Positions 1 to 8,664 of a stretch of 64,000 nucleotides of DNA are shown piece by piece; the first letter of the stretch is position 1; each line of letters begins with the position of its first letter. Origin of the DNA: Cytobacillus luteolus (GTDB lineage: Bacteria > Bacillota > Bacilli > Bacillales > Bacillaceae_L); the NCBI RefSeq assembly GCF_017873715.1, contig NZ_JAGGKM010000002.1:613417-677416 (forward strand), written 5' to 3'. Under the pieces are notes generated by a model that was not told where the DNA came from, searched no databases, and saw nothing but the letters and a program-made list of their open reading frames with translations. The translations under genes were made by a program, and so were the position numbers.

Positions 1-181
1 TAAAGGTCTAAGAGCCTTTAAAAGTAAATTTGCTTGTGGCTGGGAACCCAAATATCTGGCTTACAAGAAAACCTGGATTCCTATTGTGCTTTTCCAGCTA
101 ATTTTGTTAATCAACAGTAAACCTAACCCTACTTATGTAATGGTTGATAAATTAAGGTATTTCCTAAGAAGAGCAAGTTAA
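1..181 (+). CDS. C-terminal end of a gene cut by the window edge
   Basis: An open frame runs in from the left edge (codons from base 2) and ends at TAA 179-181, giving the last 59 residues of a protein. It contains FKSKFACGWEPKYLAY followed by a hydrophobic stretch and a basic end (LRRAS). The FKxKF...WEPxYLAY pattern resembles the C-terminal end of DUF2156/MprF-type acyltransferases that act on lipids or cell wall, but this is recalled similarity on a short fragment. A bidirectional terminator follows at once, which supports a real gene end. Coding status is moderately sure, product is not. Confidence 0.5.
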   Translation, partial: KGLRAFKSKFACGWEPKYLAYKKTWIPIVLFQLILLINSKPNPTYVMVDKLRYFLRRAS

Positions 182-217
182 AAAGCCACTTGAGTTTAGT
201 AAACTCATGTGGCTTTT
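182..217. terminator. Bidirectional rho-independent terminator
   Basis: AAAGCCAC and GTGGCTTTT arms with an inner TGAGTTT/AAACTCA stem, A-run before and T-run after, placed between the incoming plus-strand gene and the convergent tcyP gene. Confidence 0.8.
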
Positions 218-222
218 CACAC

Positions 223-1608
223 CTATACCTCAAGTTGTTCCTTAGTATCATCATAAACTGCCGTGTCAAGTTCGCCTGTCAACCGACCTGTTATAACACC
301 TGCCGTCATACTTCCACTTACATTAACAGCTGTACGTCCCATATCAATTAGCGGTTCCACTGAAATTAATAAACCTGCTAAGGCTATAGGTAAATCCATT
401 GCAGATAATACGAGGATTGCTGCAAAAGTAGCTCCTCCTCCTACACCCGCGACCCCAAAGGAGCTAATAGCTACAACAAGAATTAGAGTTGCTAAAAAAC
501 CAGGGTTCAGAGGGTTAATCCCAACAGTAGGTGCAATCATGACAGCAAGCATGGCTGGATAAACACCTGCGCAACCGTTTTGGCCAATTGATAGACCGAA
601 TGACCCTGAGAAATTCGCTATACCGTCTGATACACCCAAGTCTCTTGTTTGAGTCTTGATATTTAGTGGTAATGCACCAGCACTTGTACGGGAAGTGAAT
701 GCAAATGTTAGTACAGGTATAGCTTTTTTCACATACGTTAGTGGATTTAACCCTGAAATCGCTATAAGAATTAGGTGGATAATGAAGACAATCAACAATG
801 CTACATAGGACGCAATGACGAACTTTCCTAATTTCATGATTGCTTCATAATTACTTGTAGCCGTAACTCTTGTCATAATCGCAAGTACGCCGTACGGTGT
901 GAGTCGTAGGATAAGTGTGACTACTCTCATTACAATACTATAGAAGGTATCTACAATTTTTGAGAAAGTTTGAGCATGCTCTGGGTTCTTTCTTCGTACT
1001 CCGAGGAATGCAATCCCGATAATTGCTGCAAAAATAACGACTGCAATCGTAGAAGTTGGTCTAGCACCTGTGAAATCTAAAAATGGATTAGCAGGCAGAA
1101 AATCAAGCATTTGCTGAGGAAGTGTTCGTGTTGTAACATCAGCTGCTCTTTGTTCCATTTGCTCTCCACGAGAAGTTTCTGCTTCACCCTGTGGAATCTC
1201 AACAGCCTCCAAGCCAAATGCTAATGTCACCGTTATTGCAACCGCAGCAGCAATTGCAGTTGTACCAACTAATATACTTAGGATCATTCCACTAATTTTC
1301 CCTATATTATTAGAGAGCTTCATTCTCGTAAAAGCAGCGATAATTGAGATGAAAACGAGTGGCATTACAATCATTTGCAGGAATTTTATATAACCTGTAC
1401 CCACAATATTGAACCATTGAATGGATCCATTTAGCACCTCTGAACCAGCACCATAAATTAGTTGCAGAACAAAACCATAGACAACCCCTAATCCTAGAGC
1501 TAAAAAGACTCTTTTAGAAAAAGATACGTGCTTTTTCTGCATAAAATAAAGACCGTAAAGTAATAAAATCATAAAAGCAATATTAACGATAATTAATAAG
1601 GTCCCCAT
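223..1608 (-). CDS. tcyP: L-cystine symporter TcyP (dicarboxylate/amino acid:cation symporter family)
   Basis: 461-residue multispanning membrane protein of the DAACS (glutamate transporter fold) family, close in length and in sequence throughout to B. subtilis TcyP (YhcL), a sodium-coupled importer of cystine. Diagnostic segments are TFAFTSRTSAGALPLNI, SIGQNGCAGVYPAML and the substrate-site helix DMGRTAVNVSGSM near residues 422-434. The N-terminal YFMQKKHVSF segment also matches TcyP. The ATG is preceded by AGGGGGAAGAGG. It stands alone, convergent with the partial gene at the left edge; in B. subtilis tcyP also lies near sortase yhcS, so local synteny is partly kept. TcyP supplies sulfur for cysteine and thiol pools. 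Confidence 0.92.
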   Translation of the reverse strand: MGTLLIIVNIAFMILLLYGLYFMQKKHVSFSKRVFLALGLGVVYGFVLQLIYGAGSEVLNGSIQWFNIVGTGYIKFLQMIVMPLVFISIIAAFTRMKLSNNIGKISGMILSILVGTTAIAAAVAITVTLAFGLEAVEIPQGEAETSRGEQMEQRAADVTTRTLPQQMLDFLPANPFLDFTGARPTSTIAVVIFAAIIGIAFLGVRRKNPEHAQTFSKIVDTFYSIVMRVVTLILRLTPYGVLAIMTRVTATSNYEAIMKLGKFVIASYVALLIVFIIHLILIAISGLNPLTYVKKAIPVLTFAFTSRTSAGALPLNIKTQTRDLGVSDGIANFSGSFGLSIGQNGCAGVYPAMLAVMIAPTVGINPLNPGFLATLILVVAISSFGVAGVGGGATFAAILVLSAMDLPIALAGLLISVEPLIDMGRTAVNVSGSMTAGVITGRLTGELDTAVYDDTKEQLEV

Positions 1609-1752
1609 CCTCTTCCCCCTTTGTCACTTTAATGGATAAAATTTTTATCCTATTAATACTATATGTACAGGAGGATTAACCTTTCCTTGTCTTAAAAATT
1701 ATTTTTTAAGTCTTCCATCAGCTTTAACATCAACATTAAGCAAACAGAAAAA

Positions 1753-1774
1753 AACCTTACATCACTGTAAGGTT
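1753..1774 (-). terminator. Terminator of the sortase operon
   Basis: AACCTTAC / GTAAGGTT stem with a 6-nt loop, followed on the minus strand by a run of seven T, just after the sortase stop codon. Confidence 0.8.
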
Positions 1775-1780
1775 AAGCAT

Positions 1781-2407
1781 TCAAGGTCTTGTTATAAACT
1801 TTTTAGAGTGACCGTTACGAGTGTTTTGGGAGGTTAACTCCGCAACAACGACAAATCTTTCTGGGGCGCGGCCGATGTAATTGAAAGGATAACATGTTGT
1901 TAGTGTCAATGTACCTCGTGGACGAGGCATTAAGGACGTTTTATCTTTCGCATCGACGATTCTAATCTTTTTGACTACATACTCAAATTCACCAGCAACA
2001 GTCGAAACGAAAAGCTTGTCATGTACCTTTATATCCTTCAGCCCTCGGAAAACTGTGTCACGATGACCTGAGAGAACGGAATTATTATTTTCACCCGGTA
2101 GGGCACTTTTCGTATAGTGCCCTACTCCCTTTTTTAATACCGACTTACTTGTACCTTGAATGATTGGAAAAGTACGTTTTAGCTTCGGAATGGTCAAGTC
2201 TCCTATACTTTCGCCTATGCTAGGAATATCCTCATACAACTCGACATCATTTTTCGGGTACTGAGCTTTCGTAAGCATCTTTGCTTGTCTTGTTACTTGG
2301 CTATCTTCAATTGTAGTAGTAGCTGTGTAACCTACTAAATAGGAGTACAAATTCCAGGAAAAGAAGGTGAACCCACATCCGATAAGAATGATAGATAGCT
2401 TTCTCAT
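1781..2407 (-). CDS. Class D sortase
   Basis: 208-residue membrane-anchored cysteine transpeptidase. An N-terminal transmembrane segment (about residues 5-25) is followed by the sortase beta-barrel with the full catalytic set: His115 in LSGHRDT, Cys172 in LTLTTCYPF and Arg184 in APERF. Length and the TLTTCYP signature place it in class D (YhcS/SrtD type), enzymes that cut LPxTA-like signals and attach spore or vegetative surface proteins to peptidoglycan. The start is three bases after the stop of the upstream acidic surface protein, so the two are an operon and the neighbour is very likely its dedicated substrate. Confidence 0.9.
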   Translation of the reverse strand: MRKLSIILIGCGFTFFSWNLYSYLVGYTATTTIEDSQVTRQAKMLTKAQYPKNDVELYEDIPSIGESIGDLTIPKLKRTFPIIQGTSKSVLKKGVGHYTKSALPGENNNSVLSGHRDTVFRGLKDIKVHDKLFVSTVAGEFEYVVKKIRIVDAKDKTSLMPRPRGTLTLTTCYPFNYIGRAPERFVVVAELTSQNTRNGHSKKFITRP

Positions 2408-2410
2408 AGC

Positions 2411-3373
2411 TTAAAATTGCTCTCTTTTACGGGTCTTCTGAAAGACTAGGAACCCAACGAATATGATCAATAGTCCAAAAAGCATGTTTATCAAATAAGG
2501 TGATGCTGTCTTTGGAATGGTATCATGCTTAACTATTGTCAATTCACCAGCTAGGTCACCAACATCTACTAATTGGTTAGCAGCTTGAAATAGATAATCC
2601 GAAGTAAGCATTTCATCCGATAATTGCATATCTAATAGAAGGTTGCCTTCCAAATCATACAGCTCTAATACTAGGCTTTTTCCCCCTAAGTCATTCATTC
2701 CTAATAATTCCTGAAAAGATACGGGGGTTGCTACTCCATTCTCATCTAACAGATGATAGTTTGGATTTAAACCTATTAGATTCATCATGTCTGACCAAAT
2801 AGCAGCTAGTTCACTTTTCTGTGCATCGGTTAGTTCTGCCTCAGGGTCAAGCATAGTAAATGGCTCTAGTTTAGCAGCAACCTCTTCCATTCTTTGCTCT
2901 AGCTCTGTTTCGTCCAATGACATTAGATGATTAAAGAGTGTATCAACCTCTTCCTCTGTAAGGCCGACATCAGCAAGGAATCCCTCTGCTTCCTTCATGT
3001 ATTCATCATGGTTCAAATAAAAGTCAATCGAAGCATCTAGTTCTTCATAAATTAAATAATCTTCAACAGAATCACCGAAACTTGCAAATAGTTCATTCAC
3101 CTCAACTTCTGTCATATTATAAGCAGCCAATAATTGCGCAAAGTTCTCTTCAGTTAAAGGGGTGCCTAATTCGGTCTGTAGTTCTTCGATGGTTGCAAAT
3201 TGATCTAGTGATAATTCAAAGTAATCAAAGTACTCTTGCAGTTCTTCACGTGTCCATCCTATATCTGTTAAATATTTGTCCAATTGTTGATCGGTAATTG
3301 CAGCAAAGGTTGGATTAGCGTATGCAGTAAACAGAATAATGCCTATAACAAATAGTTGAATGACTCTTTTCAT
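2411..3373 (-). CDS. Processed acidic surface protein, sortase substrate
   Basis: 320 residues when started at the ATG at 3373, which has AGGAGGTAAGATTG in front; a longer frame to 3433 has no ribosome site. Residues 1-24 form a Sec signal peptide ending near TFA. The mature part is strongly acidic and built of repeated helical segments with WTREEL, LTEEEVDTLF and LTEENF motifs. It ends with a sorting signal: IPKTA at residues 286-290, a hydrophobic helix and the basic tail KTRKREQF. This matches the processed acidic surface protein family found next to class D sortases. Function on the cell or spore surface is unknown; the sorting motif begins with Ile rather than the usual Leu. Confidence 0.85.
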   Translation of the reverse strand: MKRVIQLFVIGIILFTAYANPTFAAITDQQLDKYLTDIGWTREELQEYFDYFELSLDQFATIEELQTELGTPLTEENFAQLLAAYNMTEVEVNELFASFGDSVEDYLIYEELDASIDFYLNHDEYMKEAEGFLADVGLTEEEVDTLFNHLMSLDETELEQRMEEVAAKLEPFTMLDPEAELTDAQKSELAAIWSDMMNLIGLNPNYHLLDENGVATPVSFQELLGMNDLGGKSLVLELYDLEGNLLLDMQLSDEMLTSDYLFQAANQLVDVGDLAGELTIVKHDTIPKTASPYLINMLFGLLIIFVGFLVFQKTRKREQF

Positions 3374-3508
3374 CAATCTTACCTCCTGTAATTTTCTAAT
3401 GGTATTATGTGAAATTACAGGAAGATAATGCATCTAATAATATAATTTTAAAGGATATTTTTCATTATTGTTTGGTAGCCATCAATAGTGTTTAATAACT
3501 ACACAGGG

Positions 3509-3633
3509 GTTATTCGCTAGAATCCACTCGCTTTCCGCGGGCAGTCCGGGAGCCTCCTCGGCGCTCTGCGCCTGTGGGGTATCCCGTTGACGTGTTACTC
3601 CCGCAGGAGTCTCTTGGATTCTAGCGAATAACC
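3509..3633. repeat. Palindromic intergenic repeat element, about 125 bp
   Basis: Perfect 19-bp inverted ends (3509-3527 and 3615-3633; GGTTATTCGCTAGAATCCA and its complement) enclose a GC-rich middle with CGCTTTCCGCGGGC and CTCCTCGGCGCTCTGCGC. The composition differs sharply from its AT-rich surroundings. Elements with this CGCTTTCCGCGG core are familiar as dispersed non-coding repeats in Bacillaceae genomes. No protein is encoded. Confidence 0.8.
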
Positions 3634-3678
3634 TTACTCTGAATAAAAATATGAAAAATACTAATAAAATATAATAAC

Positions 3679-5910
3679 CTATTGATTAAGAACAATGGTT
3701 ACTTTAAATAAATCACCATCAATATCGAGTTCTAAGGTTCCTTCGTGGAGGTCAATGATTGATTTTGCGATTGCAAGTCCTAGTCCTGAGCCTTCCGTAT
3801 TTCTTGATTCGTCACCCCGCTTGAATCTTTCAAAAAGCTCATTTATGTTGTTGCTTAACTCATACTTAGATACGTTCTTGAATGAAATTTCAACTTGTCC
3901 TTCTTTTTCAACGATGTTTATATATACTCTAGAATTTTCTAAAGAGTATTTGATTATGTTTCCTATGAGATTATCAAATACTCGCCATAGTTTTTGCCCA
4001 TCAACCGTTGCATTGATTGGCTTTTCTGGTGTATTAAATCGAAATAGCAAAGTAGATTCTTTAATTTTGTCATCATATTCTGCAAAAGACTGTTGTAATA
4101 GTTGAACAAGATCAACGTTATCTTTATGAAGTTCTATATTTCCACTAGCCATCTTAGATACTTCGAATAGATCATCTATCAAAAGCTTTAAACGCTTTGA
4201 TTTCCGATCAATGATTTCAAGGTAAGCATTTCTATCCTCATCAGAAACACCTTCTTTTTTGAGCAACTCAGCATAGGAAATAATAGAGGTTAGTGGTGTT
4301 CTTAAGTCATGACTTACATTCGTTATTAATTCTGTTTTTAACCGTTCGCTTTTCGCTTGAGCATTTTGTGATGCTTTTACCCCTTGTTTCAAAACATTTA
4401 TATTTTCTGCAAGACTTGTTAAGATAGAACTTCCTGATATATCTAAGTTTGGCCCCATCTTTCCAGCTGCTAATTCATTCGTTTTTTCATAAATTCGATT
4501 GAACTCTCCTACTCGACGTACCAATATCATAACGATTGGTATACCTATTACAGCTAGAAGAACTAGGTAGAAAAGGAAAAACACTGGATGAACAAATACC
4601 ATGGAAGCTGCTAAACCTAAGCCAAATAGGATCCCTAATACAACAAAAAGCTGTGTTCCAGTGCTTCGATTTAAAAAAGCTTCGTTTAAGCTTTCTATTA
4701 TATTTTTTACAAGTTTTTTTAACTCACCCCATGTCTTATAGATCATTCCTTTTTGCCATTGTTCTTCTATGTTTTTCCGACTCTTCAATTCTGGAGCAAT
4801 AAGCTTACCTTGGATAATAGTTAAGGCCATGAAGAACGAACCAGCAATTAAACAGATAATCAGTTCAAAGCCATATGTTTGCGGATAGTCAAAGAAATAT
4901 AAAAATTGATTGATGTACAAAACTATTGAGATAAAAGTACCAAAGGTCGTTAAAAGCAAAAATACGATTCTTGAATCAATTGGAAGTTTAGAATACCAGG
5001 TCCTCCACCATGCTAATTCACTCTCTGTTGCCTTCGCCTTTCTTGCAATGAAAATACCTAAAAGCAATGCAATGAAACCTGCAACAATATAAACAATCAC
5101 TACACTTTGCTTCATTTTATAGTTTTCATAGTTTTGATAAACCCTACTCGAAGTTGATTTAGGTACAATAATTTCTCCTTCAATAAATCCAATCGTTTCT
5201 GGAATTGTATTCTCTAAGATTTCCTCATACCCATGAACATTATTATGAATTAAATTTTCTCTTAAAAATGAGAAATTTGTCTTAAACAATATATCTTGTT
5301 TACTCATATAAGACTCAATTGAATCATTTCCTAAATTGATATTAGTGAAAACATTCTCCGTTCCCTTTTCTTCAAAATAGTAAAGAAAATCTTGAGAGTA
5401 TCTGACATAATCAGAACGGTAGCTTTCCCTTTCTTTAAAATAGCGCTCCACTGCCTGTTCTTTCTCTTTTTTCACTTTGGCACGCACATGTTCATCACTA
5501 TTAAAATTAGCTGTAATATCTTCTATCTTGTTGTCTCTTTCTGTTATAAGCGCGTCAGCTATTTCCTGGTTTTGGGAAGAGATAGCCTCCTGAATGCGAC
5601 TTTCATACTGCCCATTAATGTTGTTAATTTGTTCGGGAAGATCACCGTAACGATATCGATGTTCATTAATATCTTCATCGGTTACTATAATGGCCGCCTT
5701 TGCATCCTCCTTTGTAAAATCACTAAATTCAAACATGGTAATATACCAGGCTAAGTTCGTATATTCAGTCTGAAAACTATGTGTATGAAAATAATCCTTG
5801 TTAAAGTACGTACTCCCCACTGCGAAGAAAGTTAACACCCCAGTTGTACCAAATGTTAGTAAGAATGCAAAAAAGAGTATTATAATTCTACTTTTCCATT
5901 TTGTACCCAA
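3679..5910 (-). CDS. Sensor histidine kinase with a long extracytoplasmic domain
   Basis: 743 residues, long for the class. TM1 at about 8-32, an extracytoplasmic domain of about 235 residues rich in charged coiled segments, then five more predicted TM segments (about 268-288, 314-333, 347-367, 420-440, 443-463). The cytoplasmic part has a HAMP-like linker, a HisKA H-box with phospho-acceptor His534 (NVSHDLRTPLTS), N-box around Asn647/651 and a G-box GSGLGLAIAKS at 707-717. The start overlaps the end of the response regulator gene by 23 bp, so the pair is co-translated. The signal is not deducible; the multi-TM layout recalls kinases that sense membrane or cell-wall stress. Confidence 0.88.
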   Translation of the reverse strand: MGTKWKSRIIILFFAFLLTFGTTGVLTFFAVGSTYFNKDYFHTHSFQTEYTNLAWYITMFEFSDFTKEDAKAAIIVTDEDINEHRYRYGDLPEQINNINGQYESRIQEAISSQNQEIADALITERDNKIEDITANFNSDEHVRAKVKKEKEQAVERYFKERESYRSDYVRYSQDFLYYFEEKGTENVFTNINLGNDSIESYMSKQDILFKTNFSFLRENLIHNNVHGYEEILENTIPETIGFIEGEIIVPKSTSSRVYQNYENYKMKQSVVIVYIVAGFIALLLGIFIARKAKATESELAWWRTWYSKLPIDSRIVFLLLTTFGTFISIVLYINQFLYFFDYPQTYGFELIICLIAGSFFMALTIIQGKLIAPELKSRKNIEEQWQKGMIYKTWGELKKLVKNIIESLNEAFLNRSTGTQLFVVLGILFGLGLAASMVFVHPVFFLFYLVLLAVIGIPIVMILVRRVGEFNRIYEKTNELAAGKMGPNLDISGSSILTSLAENINVLKQGVKASQNAQAKSERLKTELITNVSHDLRTPLTSIISYAELLKKEGVSDEDRNAYLEIIDRKSKRLKLLIDDLFEVSKMASGNIELHKDNVDLVQLLQQSFAEYDDKIKESTLLFRFNTPEKPINATVDGQKLWRVFDNLIGNIIKYSLENSRVYINIVEKEGQVEISFKNVSKYELSNNINELFERFKRGDESRNTEGSGLGLAIAKSIIDLHEGTLELDIDGDLFKVTIVLNQ

Positions 5911-6580
5911 TACCCCACACCACCTTTAAATATCTCGGATTTTTTGCATCAATTTCAATTTTCTCTCGAATTTTTCGAATATGTACAGCTACAGTATTTT
6001 CAGCATTAAAATTTGGTTCTTTCCACACTCTTTCATAGATTTCATTAATAGAAAATACCCGTCCAGCGTTTTGCATAAGAAGCTCAACGATCTTGTATTC
6101 TATTGGGGTGAGTTTTATTGGATCCCCATAAACAGCTACTTCTTTTGCAGATGGGTCTATTGTTAATCCATTTAAATTAATAACCTTGTTCATGCCTTCA
6201 TACGTTCCAAAGGTAACATACCTTCTAAGTTGTGATTTTACCCTTGCCACTAGTTCCATAGGGTTGAATGGCTTTGTTACATAGTCATCTGCCCCAACCT
6301 GCAAACCTAATATTTTATCGGTATCCTCACTTTTTGCACTTAAAATAATAATCGGGATATTTTTCTTCTCTCGGATTTTGTAAGTAGCCGAAATTCCATC
6401 CAGCTTCGGCATCATAATGTCTAAAATAATCAGATGAATTTGTTGTTCATTTAAGATTTCCAATGCTTCAATTCCATCTTTAGCTTTTAACACCACAATC
6501 CCTTCATTTTTTAAATAAATCTCTATTGCGTCTCTAATTTCCTTTTCATCATCTACAACTAACACAAAATATTTATCCAT
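5888..6580 (-). CDS. OmpR-family response regulator
   Basis: 230 residues from the ATG at 6580, which follows GTAGGGTG; an in-frame TTG at 6604 is possible but would add an untypical tail. Receiver domain with acidic pair Asp10/Asp11, phospho-acceptor Asp54 (ILDIMMPK), Ser81 and Lys103, then a C-terminal winged helix (VWKEPNFNAENTVAVHIRKIREKI) of the OmpR/PhoB type. It precedes and overlaps its partner kinase. The upstream region holds repeated AATCTTAA boxes that could be its own operator. Confidence 0.9.
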   Translation of the reverse strand: MDKYFVLVVDDEKEIRDAIEIYLKNEGIVVLKAKDGIEALEILNEQQIHLIILDIMMPKLDGISATYKIREKKNIPIIILSAKSEDTDKILGLQVGADDYVTKPFNPMELVARVKSQLRRYVTFGTYEGMNKVINLNGLTIDPSAKEVAVYGDPIKLTPIEYKIVELLMQNAGRVFSINEIYERVWKEPNFNAENTVAVHIRKIREKIEIDAKNPRYLKVVWGIGYKMEK

Positions 6581-6631
6581 CGTCACCCTACTTTCAAGCT
6601 TCAATTACCTAGTACTTTCATAGTAACCAGT

Positions 6632-6678
6632 AAATCTTAACAATTAATACTAAAAAATCTTAAGAATTTCTTAAGATT
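6632..6678. promoter_or_regulatory. Candidate operator of the two-component system
   Basis: AATCTTAA at 6633-6640 recurs at 6656-6663 inside a perfect inverted repeat AATCTTAAG/CTTAAGATT (6656-6678, 5-nt centre). It lies between the divergent response regulator and EEP genes. Direct repeats of this size suit an OmpR-type dimer; binding is inferred. Confidence 0.4.
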
Positions 6679-6768
6679 GAATGATAAATAGTAAATTTGT
6701 ATCTCTTTTATATTAGAAATCATTCTGCTAAAATACACAATACTAATATTATTGCGAGGTAATTATAG

Positions 6769-7566
6769 ATGAATCTCTTAACACTTAACTGTCATTCCTG
6801 GCAGGAGGAAAATCAAGTAGAGAAGATAAAATATTTGGCTGAAACGGTAAAAGAAAAAATGTATGATGTCATTGCCTTGCAGGAAGTAAGTCAGTTAATT
6901 GACGATGAGTTAGTTACAGATAGAATGAAGAAAAGTAATTATGCCTATGTACTTCTACAAGAGTTAATCCAATTGGGAATCAAAGATTATTCAATTGTTT
7001 GGGACCTTTCCCATTTTGCATACGGAAAATATGAGGAAGGTTTAGCAATCTTAACAAAGCATCCTGTCATAGGGGAGGACTCATTCTTTGTATCAATGAA
7101 AAACGATTTACACAGTGGAAAAACACGTAAGATTATTGGTACTAAGCTTTTATTTCATTGCAAGCCTATTTTTGTATATTCCTGTCATATGGGCTGGTGG
7201 CATGATAAGATTGAACCATTTAAATATCAAGTAGATAAATTAATAGAAAACTTAAATATGGATGAGCATCTTTTTCTCTTGGGTGATTTTAATAATGATG
7301 CCAGGTTGCCGAATGAAGGGTATGAATACATGCTAAATAAGGGACTTCTAGATACCTATCAGCTTGCAAATAAAAGGGATGAAGGAATGACTGTTAAAGG
7401 TAAAATTGCTGGGTGGAGTGAAAACACGAGGGATTTACGAATCGATTTAATTCTAACTAACAGAAAACTAAAGGTGGAATATTCAAGGGTCATTTTTAAT
7501 GGCGTCAACAAGAATGTCGTATCTGATCATTATGGGGTTGAGATCAAATGTATGTTTGAGGATTAA
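6769..7566 (+). CDS. Endonuclease/exonuclease/phosphatase (EEP) family hydrolase
   Basis: 265-residue metal-dependent phosphodiesterase or phosphatase fold. Active-site signatures are all present: Asn7 in LTLNCHSW, Glu39 in ALQEVSQ, His140 in YSCHMGWW, Asp173 and Asn175 in LGDFNND, Asp226 in RIDLILTN and the terminal SDHYG (Asp253-His254). No signal peptide, so cytoplasmic. The family covers nucleases, sphingomyelinases and inositol phosphatases; the substrate cannot be told. ATG preceded by GAGGTAATTATAG. Monocistronic between a divergent regulator operon and a WYL regulator. Confidence 0.82.
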   Translation: MNLLTLNCHSWQEENQVEKIKYLAETVKEKMYDVIALQEVSQLIDDELVTDRMKKSNYAYVLLQELIQLGIKDYSIVWDLSHFAYGKYEEGLAILTKHPVIGEDSFFVSMKNDLHSGKTRKIIGTKLLFHCKPIFVYSCHMGWWHDKIEPFKYQVDKLIENLNMDEHLFLLGDFNNDARLPNEGYEYMLNKGLLDTYQLANKRDEGMTVKGKIAGWSENTRDLRIDLILTNRKLKVEYSRVIFNGVNKNVVSDHYGVEIKCMFED

Positions 7567-7626
7567 TTGCCTTTCCTCCCTTACTCCCTTATACTCAGTA
7601 TAAAACTATAAATCTATGAGGAATAT

Positions 7627-8586
7627 ATGAATAAAATTGATCGTTTAATGGCCATTGTTCTACAATTAAAAAAGCGAAATAAACTTACAGCAACTGAATT
7701 AGCCAACACTTTCGAGGTCACACCTCGAACAATTTACAGAGATATCCAAGCTTTGAGTGAAATGGGTATTCCTGTTATCGCCCTACCTGGAAATGAAGGT
7801 GGTTACTCAATTGCCGATCATTATTTTATCCCTCCGGTTATGTTCACAAAAGAGGAGGTATTTTCTCTATTATTATCAGAGCAAATCGTCAACCAAGTGG
7901 AGATACCTGGACATCAAAGATCTATTAATACTGCTTTCTTAAAAATTAAAAATGTACTAGATGATGAAACTACCTCTAAATTTCAGCACTTACATAAACG
8001 TATTATCTTTAATATAAAGGAACAAAAACCTTCTGCATTTGACCAGCAGCCGTTCTATCTTGTTACAACATCAATCGAACAAAACAAGAAACTGGCGCTA
8101 ACTTATTTCCACCCCAAAAAGCAGGAGCTAACTGAACGTAAAGTTCATCCATATGGCTTAATTTTTGAAGATGGCCTGTGGTACATAATTGCCTTCTGTG
8201 AATTAAGAAAAGCAGAGCGGCTGTTTGCAGTTAACAGGATTAAACACATAAAGCTTCTAGAGGAAGACTTTTCTTTACCACATGAATTCGAACTAGAGAA
8301 GCATTCTTCACAATCTTTATATAATGGGGATGGGGATACACAAGTTATCCTTAAGGTTTCAAAGTCACTCTTTTACATTATAAAAGACTACCACCAGTTG
8401 ATAGCTAGTAAGATTGTTGAAGAATCGGATGATTTCTATATAGTTTCCCTACAAACCAATGTGCCCAAAAATTATCTTTCATTCACATTACGTTTTTATG
8501 ATGGAGTTGAGATTATAAGACCCCTTTCACTCCGCAATGAAATGATTTCATTATTAACAACAACATTAAATAAATATCAATCTTAA
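7627..8586 (+). CDS. WYL-domain transcriptional regulator (YafY type)
   Basis: 319 residues. N-terminal DeoR-like winged helix at about 1-60 (LTATELANTFEVTPRTIYRDI), then a WYL ligand-binding domain (about 135-215, with PYGLIFEDGLWYIIAFCELR) and a WCX-like C-terminal extension ending in dimer helices. Such proteins bind nucleotides or small ligands and control nearby genes, so the following hydrolase gene may be a target. GAGGAATAT precedes the ATG. A strong terminator follows. Confidence 0.87.
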   Translation: MNKIDRLMAIVLQLKKRNKLTATELANTFEVTPRTIYRDIQALSEMGIPVIALPGNEGGYSIADHYFIPPVMFTKEEVFSLLLSEQIVNQVEIPGHQRSINTAFLKIKNVLDDETTSKFQHLHKRIIFNIKEQKPSAFDQQPFYLVTTSIEQNKKLALTYFHPKKQELTERKVHPYGLIFEDGLWYIIAFCELRKAERLFAVNRIKHIKLLEEDFSLPHEFELEKHSSQSLYNGDGDTQVILKVSKSLFYIIKDYHQLIASKIVEESDDFYIVSLQTNVPKNYLSFTLRFYDGVEIIRPLSLRNEMISLLTTTLNKYQS

Positions 8587-8590
8587 ATTT

Positions 8591-8618
8591 CAAACCTGAC
8601 ACACTGTTGTCAGGTTTG
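8591..8618 (+). terminator. Terminator after the WYL regulator
   Basis: CAAACCTGACA / TGTCAGGTTTG stem, 6-nt loop, followed by TTTTTAT. Confidence 0.85.
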
Positions 8619-8664
8619 TTTTTATATAATGTCAATAGAATTAACTAAAAAAGGATGAGACAAA

